Assembly (NCBI RefSeq): GCF_001514195.1
Contig: NZ_KQ948736.1
Coordinates: 1,162,625-1,226,624, forward strand
DNA: 64,000 nucleotides
DNA from: Streptomyces griseorubiginosus
GTDB lineage: Bacteria; Actinomycetota; Actinomycetes; Streptomycetales; Streptomycetaceae
Direction: 5' to 3'
In this document: positions 15,131 through 23,351 of the stretch, one piece after another
Numbering within the stretch: position 1 is the stretch's first letter
How the letters are laid out: every line of letters starts with the position of its first letter
Position numbers and translations under genes: made by a program
Notes under the pieces: model-generated
The model's database searches: none
Told to the model about the DNA's origin: nothing
The model's input: the letters and a program-made list of their open reading frames with translations, nothing else

Positions 15131-15778
15131 TCAGATCGCGTACGGGATCGTCTTGGGCGGTCCGCGCCGGTGGACCGTGTGGCGGAGCAGGAGGGGGCGG
15201 GGCGTGCGGGTGCCGTGGTCGGGCGCCGGGGACGCGGGGTCCGGGGCGGCCGGCTCGCCGTAGCCCTGCCACCAGGCGGCGAGACCGGGCACCAGCGCGA
15301 CGGAACGGCGCAGGAGCGACCACAGGGCGGCCTCGCCGCGCCGCAGCCACCAGGTCAGCAGGAGGGCGGCGGAGAGGTGGGCGGCGGTGGCGTGCGGGGT
15401 GACGGCGTGCGGCGGCGGGGGGGTGGTGTGGATCATCCGCATGCCGTGCATGGCCATGTGGACCTTGACCGTGTGCGGCATGGCCATGTGGGGCATCGCC
15501 ATGCCCTGCCGGGTCGCCCTGGAGTGCGAGCCGGCCGCGCCGAAGGCCAGGTGCAGTCCGGCCTGGGAGGTGAGGGTCGCCGCGCCGATGGCTCCGAGCG
15601 AGCGTTCCCGGCCGCCGAGCAGCCAGCCGGCCACGAACACCGGCAGGAACCCGACCGCCTGGGCCCACACCGGCGGTGTCATGCCGGTGGCCAGGGTGTG
15701 TCCCCCGGCGGCCAGCAGCACGCACAACGCGGCGAACACCGCCGCGCGCAGGCTGCGGACCGCAGGGGATGCCCTCAT
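15131..15778 (-). CDS. Met/His-rich membrane protein B
   Basis: A 215-residue paralogue of membrane protein A, with about five hydrophobic helices. The Met/His loop here is even denser (about residues 90-116: MAMPHMAMPH, VHMAMHGMRMIH). It has a Pro/Arg-rich C-terminal tail ending KTIPYAI. The ATG at 15778 gives the same N-terminal start pattern as A (MRASPAVRSLRAAVFAA); an in-frame ATG at 15796 has no visible RBS. It lies just upstream of ycnI and 35 bp apart, so probably in one operon. Metal binding is inferred from composition only. Confidence 0.75.
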   Translation of the reverse strand: MRASPAVRSLRAAVFAALCVLLAAGGHTLATGMTPPVWAQAVGFLPVFVAGWLLGGRERSLGAIGAATLTSQAGLHLAFGAAGSHSRATRQGMAMPHMAMPHTVKVHMAMHGMRMIHTTPPPPHAVTPHATAAHLSAALLLTWWLRRGEAALWSLLRRSVALVPGLAAWWQGYGEPAAPDPASPAPDHGTRTPRPLLLRHTVHRRGPPKTIPYAI

Positions 15779-15826
15779 GGCGACCGATACTCCCATGGGT
15801 GGTTCACCGCCCGTCCGGCGGTCCGG

Positions 15827-18800
15827 TCAGTAGATGTCCCGCACATAGCGCTTGTCGGTGGCGAGTTGCTTCACATAGGCCGCCGCGCCCGCCTCGTCCA
15901 GGCCGCCGTGCAGTGCCGCGATGTCCCTCAGCGCCCGGTCGACGTCCTTCGCCATGCGGGAGGCGTCGCCGCACACGTAGAAGTGGGCGCCGTCCTGGAG
16001 CCAGGACCACAGCAGCGGGCCGTGCTCACGCATCCGGTCCTGGACGTAGACCTTGGCGCGCTGGTCGCGGGAGAAGGCCGTGTCCAGGCGGGTGAGGGTG
16101 CCGTCGGCGAGGAAGGCGGCCAGCTCGTCCTCGTAGTAGAAGTCGGTCGCCCGGTGCTGTTCGCCGAAGAACAGCCAGGCGGGGCCCCGTCCGCCGAGGG
16201 CGCGGCGTTGTTCCAGGAAGCCGATGAAAGGGGCGACGCCGGTGCCGGGGCCGACCATGACCATCGGTGTGGCGGGATCGGCGGGCGGGCGGAAGTGCGG
16301 GGAGCGCTGGACATGCACCGGCACCGGGGTGCCCGCGGCGGCGTCGGCCAGGAAGGGTGAGCAGACGCCCTGGCGGGGCTTGCCGCGCAGGTTCTCGTAG
16401 CGCACGACGGAGACGGTGAGCGAAACGAGGTGCGGGTCGGTGAGGGGGCTGGACGAGATGGAGTACAGCCGCGGCTGGAGGCGTCCGAGGGTGCGCGCCC
16501 AGTCCTGCGGGGCGGCCTTGACGCCGTACTCGGTGATCACGTCCACGGCCTGCCGCCCCCAGCCCCACTTGGCCAGTTCGTCCTTGTTGTCGGGGCGCAG
16601 GAGCTTCTTCAACTCCCGTGGATCACGGGTGCGTTCGGCGACGAAGCGGAGCAGGGCGGGGGTGATCCTGGTGATGTCCAGGTGCCGTAGGAATGCCTCG
16701 CCGAGCGGGACCTCGCCCACGCCGTTCACGTCCACGGCGGCCGTCGCGTCGAGGCCGGTCACCGTCAGCCACTCCTCGACCAGCTCCGCCGAGTTGAGCG
16801 GCCGGATGCCGAGGGCGTCGCCGGCGTCGTACAGGAACGGGGTCTCGCCGGCCCCGGTGTCGAAGGTGAACCGCCGGACCTCCTTGCCGGCGCCGGGCAG
16901 GCTCAGGAGGCGGTTGCCGGTGAGGCGGGCGAGGACGGGGGCGGGCTTGCGCGGACGCGGGGCGACGGGGGCCGGAGCGGTCACGGCGGAGGGCACCGGG
17001 GGAAGGCCGCTGCGTATGAGGCCGGCCGGGACAGCCGACAGACCGGCCCCGGCACCCGGCATACGGACCTCGCCACCTGGCAGACCGGCCCCGGCACCTG
17101 GCAGACCGAGCTCAGCACCCGGCATACGTACCCCACCACCCGGAGGACTGGCCCCGGCACCCGGCACACGGACTCCGGCACTCGGGAGACCGACCCCGCC
17201 ACCCGGCAGACCGGTCCCACCACCCGGCAGACCGACCCCACCCCCCGGCAGGCCGACATCGGCGCCCAGCAGACCGACCCCGCCCCCCGTGAGCCCGGTG
17301 GTGTCGGGCCCGGCCTCCGGAGCCGCACTCCCCTCCTCCCCCGCGAGTGCCGTCAGGACCTCGTCCAGCCAGCCGTGGGCCGCGTCCTCGAAGTCCGGTT
17401 CGCAGTCCGTGCGGGGCGCGAGCCGCAGTGCGCCCAGTTCACCGAGGCGTTGGTCGAGCCGGCGGCCGTGCCCGCAGAAGTCGTCGTACGACGAGTCGCC
17501 GAAGGCCAGGACGGCGTACCGCCGGCCCTCCAGGCGGGGGGTGCCGGGGTCGGCCAGGGTCTCCCAGAAGCCGCTGCCGTTGTCGGGGGCGTCGCCGTCG
17601 CCGAAGGTGCTGGTGATCAGCAACAGATCGGCGGAGGGCGGCAGTTGACCCAGGTCGGCCTGGTCCATGCCGACCAGGGAGGCGCTGTGCCCGACGGTGC
17701 TGAGGCGTTCGGCGGTGGCGGCCGCGAACTCCTCGGCCGTCCCCGTCTGCGAGGCCCACAGGATGACGACCTCACGGCGCGGGACCGTGCCCGACGAGAG
17801 GGTGGCCGAGGTCCGTGTGTCCGGCGCCTGTGTGGCGGCCGCCCGCGAGTACATCCCGGCGAGTGTGCCGTTGACCCACAAGGCGTGCTCGGGACGGAAG
17901 GGCGCGTCGGGAGGCAGGACCGGCACCCCGGGCGATCCCGCCGGGATCCCGGCGAGGAATCCGACCAGGTACTGGCGCTCCTGCGCGCTGAGAACGGGCG
18001 GCGGCGCGGGGTCGAGACCGAAGACCGACGCGGCCGCGGCCTCGACGGAAGCAGGCCCAGCCACCCCGACCGAGGCACCCCCAGCCACCCCAGCCACCCC
18101 GACCGAGGCACCCCCAGCCACGCCAGCCACCCCGACCGAGGCACCCCCAGCCACCGCAGCCACTTCGACGGAGGCACCCCCAGCCACCCCAGCCACCTCG
18201 GCAGAGACACCCTCAGCCGCCTCGACCGGAGCACCCCCGACCCCCGGAGGCCGCAGAGCAACCGGCACCGCCACCTTCGTCAGCGACACCGCGCACACCT
18301 TGAACTCCGGCTGGAACGACAGCGGATCGACCGCGTCGCTGGTCACCGCGTTGACGCTGAGGTACTCCCCGAAGAGGTCGTTCCAGTGGAAGGGCGCGAA
18401 GCAGCACCCCGGCCGTACCCGGTCCGTCACGACGGCGGGCAGCACGGCCCGCCCGCGCCGGGAGGCCACCTCGACGGAGTCGCCGTCGGCCACGCCCAGC
18501 GCCGCGGCGTCCTCGGGATGCAGCTCCACGAAGGGCCCGGGGTTCAGCTTGTTCAGCTTCGCCACCCTGGCCGTCTTGGTCAGCGTGTGCCACTGGTGCT
18601 GGAGCCGCCCGGTGTTCAGCACGAAGGGGTAGTCGTCGTCCGGCATCTCGGCCGGCGGGAGGTGCGGCCGGGCGAAGAAGACGCCCCGCCCGCTCGCCGT
18701 GGGGAAGCGGAGGGCGCCGTCCTCGTCCACGTAGCGGATGGGGTTCCGGTCGGGCCCGTCCTCGCTCGCCGCCGGCCACTGCACCGGCGTCGCGCGGAGC

Positions 18801-20389
18801 CGGTCGTAGGAGATGCCGCGCAGGTCCCAGCCGGTCTTCGGGTTCCAGGCCCGCTTGATCTCCTCGAAGACCTGCTCGGCGCTGTCGTAGGAGAAGCCCT
18901 TCTCGTAGCCCATCTCGCGGGCGACGGCGGCGATGATCCGCCAGTCCGCCATGGCCTCGCCGGGCGGGTCCACGACGGCCGGGGTCAGGGTGAGGTTGCG
19001 CTCGCTGTTGACGAAGACGCCGTCGCCCTCGGTCCACATCGCGCCGGGCAGCACGACGTCGGCGTACGCGTTGGTCTCGGTGTCGGCGAAGACGTCCTGC
19101 GTGACGACGAACTCGGCGGCCTCCAGGCCCTCGATGACGGTGCGGCGGCCCGCGACGGAGGCGACCGGGTTGGTGCAGATGATCCAGCAGGCCTTGATCT
19201 CGCCGTCGGCCATCTTCCGGAACATCTCGACGGTGCCCTTGCCGACGCCGTCGGCGCGCAGGGTGTCCGGGGGCAGCTCCCAGAGGTCCTCGACGAAGGC
19301 CCGCTCCTCGTCGACGAGGACGGACCGCTGGCCGGGCAGGCCCGGTCCCATGTAGCCCATCTCGCGGCCGCCCATGGCGTTGGGCTGACCGGTGAGGGAG
19401 AAGGGGCCGCTGCCGGGGCGGCAGATCGCGCCGGTCGCCAGGTGGAGGTTGACCAGGGCGTTGGTGTTCCAGGTGCCGTGCGTGGACTGGTTGAGGCCCA
19501 TGGTCCACAGGCTCATCCACTCACCGGCCGCGCCGATGAGCCGCGCGGCCTCCCGGATGTCCTCCTCGGCGAGGCCGGTCGTCTCGGCCACCGCGGCGGG
19601 CGGGTAGTCGGCGAGGAACTCCGGCATCGCCTCCCAGCCCTCGGTGTGGGCGGCGATGAAGTCGGGGTCGGTGTCGCCGTTCGCGTGCAGGAGGTGCAGC
19701 AGCCCGTTGAGGAGGGCGAGGTCGGTGCCCGGCCTGATCTGGAGGAACAGGTCGGCCTTGGCCGCGGTGGCGGTGCGTCGCGGGTCGACGACGATCACCT
19801 TGGCGCCCGAGGCCTTGACCCGCTCCATCATGCGCAGGAAGAGGATGGGGTGGCAGTCGGCCGTGTTGGAGCCGATGACGAGGAAGAGGTCGGCCCTGTC
19901 GAAGTCCTGGTACGAGCCGGGTGGGCCGTCCGCGCCGAGGGAGAGCTTGTAGCCGGTGCCGGCGCTGGCCATGCACAGCCGGGAGTTCGACTCGATCTGG
20001 TTGGTGCGCAGGAAGCCCTTGGCGAGCTTGTTGGCCAGGTACTGCGCCTCCAGGCTCAGCTGCCCGGACACGTAGAGGGCGACCGCGTCGGGGCCGTGCT
20101 CGTCGACGATCTCCCGCAGCCGCCGGGCCGTCTCGGTGATCGCCGTGCCGACGGACTCGGCCACCGGCTCCTCGCCGCGCTCGGGCCGTACCAGGGCCGT
20201 GGTCAGGCGGCCGGGCGCGGCGAGCATGTCGGCGGTGGTCGCGCCCTTGGTGCAGAGCTTGCCGAAGTTGGCGGGGTGCTCCTTGTCGCCGGAGGCCTTC
20301 AGGACCGTACGGCGGCCGTCCGGGCCCCGCCCGATGTCGAGCACCAGGCCGCAGCCGACGCCGCAGTACGAGCAGACCGTCCGCACCAC
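15827..20389 (-). CDS. Fused assimilatory nitrate reductase / NADPH flavoprotein (CysJ-type)
   Basis: A 1520-residue single-chain enzyme that would reduce nitrate to nitrite with NADPH. Residues 1-700 are a NasA-type molybdopterin reductase: 4Fe-4S cysteines in CSYCGVGC plus GKLCTKG, NTADCHPILF, GDGVFVNSERN and the C-terminal GDSVEVASRRGRA beta domain. Linker 1 (about 716-790) has five 11-residue repeats. A flavodoxin domain starts near 872 (ILWASQTGTAEEFAAATAERL). Linker 2 (about 1034-1118) is twelve heptapeptides. Then come a FAD domain (RLYSISSSP near 1311), the NADP site (VGPGTGVAPFIGFLEQRR near 1380) and the C-terminal aromatic VRDIY. AGGAGG lies 7 nt before the GTG at 20389. It is divergent from furA. 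Confidence 0.93.
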   Translation of the reverse strand: MVRTVCSYCGVGCGLVLDIGRGPDGRRTVLKASGDKEHPANFGKLCTKGATTADMLAAPGRLTTALVRPERGEEPVAESVGTAITETARRLREIVDEHGPDAVALYVSGQLSLEAQYLANKLAKGFLRTNQIESNSRLCMASAGTGYKLSLGADGPPGSYQDFDRADLFLVIGSNTADCHPILFLRMMERVKASGAKVIVVDPRRTATAAKADLFLQIRPGTDLALLNGLLHLLHANGDTDPDFIAAHTEGWEAMPEFLADYPPAAVAETTGLAEEDIREAARLIGAAGEWMSLWTMGLNQSTHGTWNTNALVNLHLATGAICRPGSGPFSLTGQPNAMGGREMGYMGPGLPGQRSVLVDEERAFVEDLWELPPDTLRADGVGKGTVEMFRKMADGEIKACWIICTNPVASVAGRRTVIEGLEAAEFVVTQDVFADTETNAYADVVLPGAMWTEGDGVFVNSERNLTLTPAVVDPPGEAMADWRIIAAVAREMGYEKGFSYDSAEQVFEEIKRAWNPKTGWDLRGISYDRLRATPVQWPAASEDGPDRNPIRYVDEDGALRFPTASGRGVFFARPHLPPAEMPDDDYPFVLNTGRLQHQWHTLTKTARVAKLNKLNPGPFVELHPEDAAALGVADGDSVEVASRRGRAVLPAVVTDRVRPGCCFAPFHWNDLFGEYLSVNAVTSDAVDPLSFQPEFKVCAVSLTKVAVPVALRPPGVGGAPVEAAEGVSAEVAGVAGGASVEVAAVAGGASVGVAGVAGGASVGVAGVAGGASVGVAGPASVEAAAASVFGLDPAPPPVLSAQERQYLVGFLAGIPAGSPGVPVLPPDAPFRPEHALWVNGTLAGMYSRAAATQAPDTRTSATLSSGTVPRREVVILWASQTGTAEEFAAATAERLSTVGHSASLVGMDQADLGQLPPSADLLLITSTFGDGDAPDNGSGFWETLADPGTPRLEGRRYAVLAFGDSSYDDFCGHGRRLDQRLGELGALRLAPRTDCEPDFEDAAHGWLDEVLTALAGEEGSAAPEAGPDTTGLTGGGVGLLGADVGLPGGGVGLPGGGTGLPGGGVGLPSAGVRVPGAGASPPGGGVRMPGAELGLPGAGAGLPGGEVRMPGAGAGLSAVPAGLIRSGLPPVPSAVTAPAPVAPRPRKPAPVLARLTGNRLLSLPGAGKEVRRFTFDTGAGETPFLYDAGDALGIRPLNSAELVEEWLTVTGLDATAAVDVNGVGEVPLGEAFLRHLDITRITPALLRFVAERTRDPRELKKLLRPDNKDELAKWGWGRQAVDVITEYGVKAAPQDWARTLGRLQPRLYSISSSPLTDPHLVSLTVSVVRYENLRGKPRQGVCSPFLADAAAGTPVPVHVQRSPHFRPPADPATPMVMVGPGTGVAPFIGFLEQRRALGGRGPAWLFFGEQHRATDFYYEDELAAFLADGTLTRLDTAFSRDQRAKVYVQDRMREHGPLLWSWLQDGAHFYVCGDASRMAKDVDRALRDIAALHGGLDEAGAAAYVKQLATDKRYVRDIY
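17036..17287. repeat. Twelve tandem 21-bp units encoding heptapeptides (linker 2)
   Basis: Exactly 252 bp, in frame, encoding twelve heptads of the form G-G-G-V-G-L-P with variants such as GAGAGLP and GGGVRMP. It joins the flavodoxin and FAD/NADP halves of the nitrate reductase fusion. Confidence 0.9.
18047..18211. repeat. Five tandem 33-bp units encoding 11-residue repeats (linker 1)
   Basis: The landmark CGAGGCACC recurs at a strict 33-bp period. The consensus peptide is GASVGVAGVAG. It links the molybdopterin half to the flavodoxin domain. Confidence 0.9.
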
Positions 20390-20551
20390 GGGCACGCCTC
20401 CTGAGCTCGACGACTCGATCTCCGTCGACCGTACGAAACGGCCATTACGCAGATGTCTCCCGAGCCGTTCACCAGGAGTTACACCGCCCGCACACCCGAC
20501 AGGGGACCCTTGTGAGCGCCTTGGGGGCCGCAGTGCGACGCGACACAGAAT

Positions 20552-20580
20552 TGGAACAGTTCCATTTCTTGAACCATTCA
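20552..20580. promoter_or_regulatory. Two Fur-type palindromes upstream of furA
   Basis: TGGAACAGTTCCA (20552-20564) is a perfect 13-bp palindrome around a central A. TGAACCATTCA (20570-20580) is a second one with a 3-bp centre. They end 25 bp before the furA ATG, inside the furA-nitrate reductase divergent region. Autoregulation by FurA fits what is known of furA-catC in S. coelicolor. Confidence 0.72.
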
Positions 20581-20605
20581 GGTTTATGAGGGTAGGTTGG
20601 TCCCC

Positions 20606-21058
20606 ATGACCGCCCCCCAGCCTCCGAACACCGCCGACGAGCTGCGCGGTGCCGGCCTGCGGGTGACGGCCGCGCGCGTCGCACTGCTCGAGACCGTCCG
20701 GGCCGGTGACCACCTCCCCGTCGACGCGATCGCCACGAAAGTGCGCGACCGTCTCGGCCACATATCGCTCCAGGCCGTCTACGAGGCCCTGCACTCGCTC
20801 ACCGCGGCGGGTCTCGTGCGCCGCATCGAGCCGCCGGGCAGCCCGGCCCGGTTCGAGGGGCGGGTCGGGGACAACCACCACCACCTGGTCTGCCGGTCGT
20901 GCGGGGCCGTCGTCGACGTCGACTGTGCCGTCGGTCACGCGCCCTGCCTGACAGCCTCCGACGACCGCGGCTTCTCGATCGACGAGGCCGAGGTCATCTA
21001 CTGGGGCCTGTGCCCCGCCTGTTCCCCCCGAGCCGTTACTTCAGCTTCAGCTCTGTGA
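20606..21058 (+). CDS. furA: FurA/CatR-type Fur family peroxide regulator
   Basis: A 150-residue Fur-family repressor. The DNA-binding winged helix is in residues 1-85 (LRGAGLRVTAARVALLETVRAGDHLPVDAIATKVRDRLGHISLQAVYEALHSLTAAGLVRRIEPPGSPARFE). Then come the metal-site histidines NHHHLVCRSC near 93-100 and a C-terminal CPAC. The paired CxxC motifs indicate a structural zinc site. It lies 24 bp before katG in the same orientation, as in the classical furA-catalase-peroxidase operon, where it represses both genes. The ATG at 20606 has only a distant purine run, so initiation may be from a very short leader. Confidence 0.95.
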   Translation: MTAPQPPNTADELRGAGLRVTAARVALLETVRAGDHLPVDAIATKVRDRLGHISLQAVYEALHSLTAAGLVRRIEPPGSPARFEGRVGDNHHHLVCRSCGAVVDVDCAVGHAPCLTASDDRGFSIDEAEVIYWGLCPACSPRAVTSASAL

Positions 21059-21082
21059 TCCACCCCGTTCGGAAGGACCTCC

Positions 21083-23299
21083 ATGTCTGAGAACCACGAC
21101 GCAATCGTCACCGACTCCAAGCCCGAGGGCACCGGTGGCTGCCCGGTCGCGCACGGGCGCGCCGCGCACCCCACCCAGGGCGGCGGCAACCGCCAGTGGT
21201 GGCCGGAGCGACTGAACCTGAAGATCCTCGCCAAGGACCCGGTCGTCGCGAACCCGCTCGGCGCGGACTTCGACTACGCCCAGGCCTTCCAGGCCCTCGA
21301 CCTGGACGCCGTGAAGCGGGACATCGCCGAGGTGCTCACCACCTCGCAGGACTGGTGGCCCGCCGACTTCGGCAACTACGGCCCGCTGATGATCCGCATG
21401 GCCTGGCACAGCGCCGGCACCTACCGCATCAGCGACGGCCGCGGCGGTGGCGGTCGTGGCCAGCAGCGCTTCGCGCCGCTGAACAGCTGGCCGGACAACG
21501 GCAACCTGGACAAGGCCCGCCGTCTGCTGTGGCCGGTGAAGAAGAAGTACGGCCAGTCCATCTCCTGGGCCGACCTCATGATCCTCACCGGCAACGTCGC
21601 CCTGGAGACCATGGGCTTCGAGACCTTCGGCTTCGGCGGCGGCCGCGCCGACGTCTGGGAGGCCGACGAGGACGTCTACTGGGGCCCCGAGACCACCTGG
21701 CTGGACGACCAGCGCTACACAGGCGACCGTGAGCTGGAGAACCCGCTCGGCGCCGTCCAGATGGGCCTCATCTACGTCAACCCCGAGGGCCCCAACGGCA
21801 ACCCGGACCCGCTGGCCGCGGCCCGCGACATCCGTGAGACCTTCCGCCGCATGGCGATGAACGACGAGGAGACCGTCGCCCTCATCGCCGGTGGCCACAC
21901 CTTCGGCAAGACCCACGGCGCCGGCCCCGCCGACCACGTCGGCAACGACCCCGAGGCCGCCTCCCTGGAGGAGCAGGGCCTGGGCTGGAAGTCCACCTAC
22001 GGCACCGGCAAGGGCGGCGACGCCATCACCTCCGGTCTCGAGGTCACCTGGACCACCAAGCCGACCCAGTGGAGCAACGACTTCTTCGACATCCTCTTCG
22101 GCTACGAGTGGGAGCTCACCGAGTCCCCCGCCGGCGCCAAGCAGTGGGTGGCCAAGGACTCCGAGGAGATCATCCCGGACGCCCACGACGCCTCGAAGAA
22201 GCGCCGGCCCACGATGCTCACCACGGACCTCTCGCTGCGCTTCGACCCGATCTACGGCGAGATCTCCAAGCGCTTCCACGAGAACCCGGACCAGTTCGCG
22301 GACGCCTTCGCCCGCGCCTGGTACAAGCTGACCCACCGTGACCTGGGCCCGAAGTCCCTGTACCTCGGCCCGGAGGTCCCGTCGGAGACCCTGCTGTGGC
22401 AGGACCCGCTGCCGCAGGCCGAGGGCGAGGTCATCGACGCCGCCGACATCGCGGCCCTGAAGGCCAAGGTCCTGGAGACCGGCCTCACGGTCTCGCAGCT
22501 CGTGTCGACCGCGTGGGCCTCGGCGTCCACCTTCCGCGGCAGCGACAAGCGCGGCGGCGCCAACGGCGCCCGCATCCGCCTGGAGCCGCAGCGCGGCTGG
22601 GAGGTCAACGACCCCGAGCAGCTCGCCCAGGTCCTGCGGGTCCTGGAGGGCGTCCAGGCCGAGTTCAACACCGGTGCCAAGAAGGTCTCCCTGGCCGACC
22701 TGATCGTCCTCGCGGGTGCCGCGGCGGTCGAGAAGGCCGCCAAGGACGCCGGCGTCGCGGTGGAGGTCCCCTTCACCCCGGGCCGTGTGGACGCGACCGA
22801 GGAGCACACCGACGTCGAGTCCTTCGCCGCGCTGGAGCCGGTCGCGGACGGCTTCCGCAACTACCTCGGCAAGGGCAACCGCCTCCCCGCCGAGTACCTG
22901 CTGCTGGACCGCGCCAACCTGCTCACCCTGAGCGCCCCCGAGATGACCGTCCTCGTCGGCGGTCTGCGCGTCCTCGGCGCCAACCAGGGCGGCACCGCCC
23001 ACGGCGTCTTCACCGACCGCCCGGGCGTCCTGAGCAACGACTTCTTCGTCAACCTGCTCGACCTGGGCACGACGTGGAAGTCCACCTCGGAGGACCAGAC
23101 GGCGTTCGAGGGCCGGGACGCGGAGACCGGCAAGCTGAAGTGGACCGGCACCCGTGCCGACCTGGTCTTCGGCTCCAACTCCGAGCTGCGCGCCCTCGCC
23201 GAGGTCTACGCGAGCGACGACGCCAAGGAGAAGTTCGTGAAGGACTTCGTCGACGCGTGGGTCAAGGTCTCGAACCTGGACCGCTTCGACCTGGTCTGA
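21083..23299 (+). CDS. katG: Catalase-peroxidase KatG
   Basis: A 738-residue bifunctional haem enzyme that removes H2O2. The distal pocket is seen in MIRMAWHSAGTYRISDGRGGG (Arg, Trp, His). The proximal haem ligand is in LIAGGHTFGKTHGAG. The Trp of the Met-Tyr-Trp adduct is in the AWHSAGTYR block, and the C-terminal inactive repeat domain is complete. Length matches the family. The RBS GGAAGGA precedes the ATG. It is co-transcribed with furA and ends in a strong hairpin. Confidence 0.97.
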   Translation: MSENHDAIVTDSKPEGTGGCPVAHGRAAHPTQGGGNRQWWPERLNLKILAKDPVVANPLGADFDYAQAFQALDLDAVKRDIAEVLTTSQDWWPADFGNYGPLMIRMAWHSAGTYRISDGRGGGGRGQQRFAPLNSWPDNGNLDKARRLLWPVKKKYGQSISWADLMILTGNVALETMGFETFGFGGGRADVWEADEDVYWGPETTWLDDQRYTGDRELENPLGAVQMGLIYVNPEGPNGNPDPLAAARDIRETFRRMAMNDEETVALIAGGHTFGKTHGAGPADHVGNDPEAASLEEQGLGWKSTYGTGKGGDAITSGLEVTWTTKPTQWSNDFFDILFGYEWELTESPAGAKQWVAKDSEEIIPDAHDASKKRRPTMLTTDLSLRFDPIYGEISKRFHENPDQFADAFARAWYKLTHRDLGPKSLYLGPEVPSETLLWQDPLPQAEGEVIDAADIAALKAKVLETGLTVSQLVSTAWASASTFRGSDKRGGANGARIRLEPQRGWEVNDPEQLAQVLRVLEGVQAEFNTGAKKVSLADLIVLAGAAAVEKAAKDAGVAVEVPFTPGRVDATEEHTDVESFAALEPVADGFRNYLGKGNRLPAEYLLLDRANLLTLSAPEMTVLVGGLRVLGANQGGTAHGVFTDRPGVLSNDFFVNLLDLGTTWKSTSEDQTAFEGRDAETGKLKWTGTRADLVFGSNSELRALAEVYASDDAKEKFVKDFVDAWVKVSNLDRFDLV

Positions 23300-23312
23300 G
23301 CGTCCGCGTGAA

Positions 23313-23344
23313 ACAGGGGCCGGTCCTGGTGGACCGGCCCCTGT
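23313..23344 (+). terminator. katG terminator
   Basis: Perfect 14-bp stem (23313-23326 with 23331-23344) and a TGGT loop, 13 bp after the katG stop. It lies between convergent genes and can work in both directions. Confidence 0.88.
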
Positions 23345-23351
23345 GCCATGT

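Noticed and set aside
15827..20389. Reading the linker repeats as a CRISPR-like array
   Set aside because: Units are directly abutting, in frame, and have no spacers. They are protein-coding minisatellites.
20390..20938. Upstream extension of the nitrate reductase frame
   Set aside because: It would overlap furA and its operators and adds Arg-rich shadow sequence. A strong RBS at 20395-20400 fixes the start near 20389, right before the CSYCGVGC cluster.
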